Shown: in pieces, positions 22,024 through 23,079 of the stretch | Layout: every line of letters starts with the position of its first letter | Position numbering within the stretch: the stretch's first letter is position 1 | Assembly (NCBI GenBank): GCA_964454795.1 | Contig: CAYVUM010000057.1 | Coordinates: 1 to 23,079, forward strand | Length of the DNA stretch: 23,079 bases | Direction of reading: 5' to 3' | Origin: CAYVUM01 sp964454795 | Lineage (GTDB): Bacteria > Pseudomonadota > Alphaproteobacteria > Rhodospirillales > Defluviicoccaceae | The notes under the pieces: generated by a model | The model's database searches: none | What the model was told of the DNA's origin: nothing | What the model saw: the letters and a program-made list of their open reading frames with translations, nothing else | Program-made: the position numbers and the translations under genes

Positions 22024-22610
22024 GTCTCGTCGTCCAGGTGCCCCAGCGCGAAAAAGTTCCGGCAACTCCACACTCCGAATACCGGCACGTCGCCGATCCG
22101 GCGCTCCACTCCGAGATCCACCAGTTCGTAATACACCGGGCGGGTCAGCCGCGCGGCGAGACCGGGCCGAACCCGGATATAGGGTGACGGCTCGCCGCTG
22201 ACAGGATCGAAGATCACCGTCAGCGGATGCGCATCATCAAGGGTCACGATCTCGTCAACATTGGTGCGGACGCTGAGGATCAGATCCTCACCGGCGCCGG
22301 CAGAAAACAGTTCCACGCCGAGGAACGGTGCGTCATCCACCTCCACCGGGCCGATCTCGGCGGGCGTGACCAGCCAGAAGCGGCCGGCCGAGTCCCGGGC
22401 CAGGATCGAGGCGAACAGACAGACCAGCTCCTTGCGGGTGATCGGCGAGCCGTCATAATACCAGACGCCATCGCGATCGATCCTTATATCCAGGTCACGA
22501 CACAGCACCCGTCCCTGAGGCCGCGCCGGCGGCACCGTATCGGGAAGGTCGGCAGGCTCGATAATGGCTTCAGCCCTGGCGGCGGGTTTGGATGGGACGC
22601 GTTGGGTCAT
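22020..22610 (-). CDS. DUF1285 domain protein
   Basis: The 196-residue product begins at the ATG at 22610; the frame is open to 22838, but the extra part is antisense to the MoxR gene. Family marks are CRDLDIRIDRDGVWYYDGSP (37-56), ITRKELVCLFASIL (57-70), FWLVTPAE (78-85), and YYELVDLGV with VFGVWSCRNFF near the C-terminus. It has no signal or membrane segment and no catalytic motif. DUF1285 has known structures but no firm function. It is the first gene of the four-gene minus-strand unit, and its start is only 36 bases from the divergent MoxR start. The ribosome binding site is weak (GAGAT). Confidence 0.88.
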   Translation of the reverse strand: MTQRVPSKPAARAEAIIEPADLPDTVPPARPQGRVLCRDLDIRIDRDGVWYYDGSPITRKELVCLFASILARDSAGRFWLVTPAEIGPVEVDDAPFLGVELFSAGAGEDLILSVRTNVDEIVTLDDAHPLTVIFDPVSGEPSPYIRVRPGLAARLTRPVYYELVDLGVERRIGDVPVFGVWSCRNFFALGHLDDET

Positions 22611-22646
22611 CGATCTCGTTAACGGACGGAGACTGGAGCGGGCGCC

Positions 22647-23079
<433 letters not shown>

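Overview
The window is GC-rich DNA with tightly packed genes on both strands, no rRNA, CRISPR array, transposase or phage gene. Its content points to an alphaproteobacterium, probably of the Rhodospirillales: a YcgN-type cysteine-cluster protein, PrrC/Sco1-type SCO protein, cobyrinate a,c-diamide synthase, and the gene set DUF1285 / CoA-pyrophosphatase-type NUDIX / DUF6111 / CCA-adding enzyme divergent from a MoxR ATPase. The order-level call is inferred from gene content; the genus cannot be fixed from the sequence alone.

Layout. Positions 1-349 hold no convincing gene, but begin with two back-to-back palindromes. A tRNA-Pro(UGG) follows on the minus strand, then a minus-strand series: a DapA-superfamily lyase, YcgN, cobyrinate a,c-diamide synthase, an SCO copper chaperone and a 785-residue repeat protein built from eleven 47-residue TPR-like units. 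After a 385-bp intergenic stretch come a large MscS-type channel (plus) and, converging on it, a Prx5-type peroxiredoxin (minus). The peroxiredoxin has a very good promoter overlapped by a Fur/PerR-like AT-rich operator. rlmN and a GT39/ArnT-like membrane glycosyltransferase follow on the plus strand and end at a rho-independent terminator.

The middle holds glutaryl-CoA dehydrogenase (minus), divergent from a group II PLP amino-acid decarboxylase (plus). A perfect 7-4-7 palindrome plus an extra half-site lies between them. A small ParB-fold protein overlaps the decarboxylase end, followed by an exported alpha/beta hydrolase.

The right third is minus strand. First is a three-gene unit in transcription order DUF2141 secreted protein, type III polyketide synthase and ICMT-family membrane methyltransferase, which looks like a small pathway for methylated alkylpyrone or alkylresorcinol lipids. 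Then comes the housekeeping unit DUF1285, NUDIX, DUF6111, CCA-adding enzyme. Three gene junctions use a 4-base GTGA overlap, which fixes GTG starts. At the right edge a MoxR AAA+ ATPase starts at TTG and runs out of the window.

The most interesting items are the polyketide/methyltransferase/DUF2141 unit, the putative peroxide- or iron-responsive promoter of the peroxiredoxin, the gcdH/decarboxylase operator, the regular 47-residue repeat protein and the left-edge palindromes. None is proven to be a new system.
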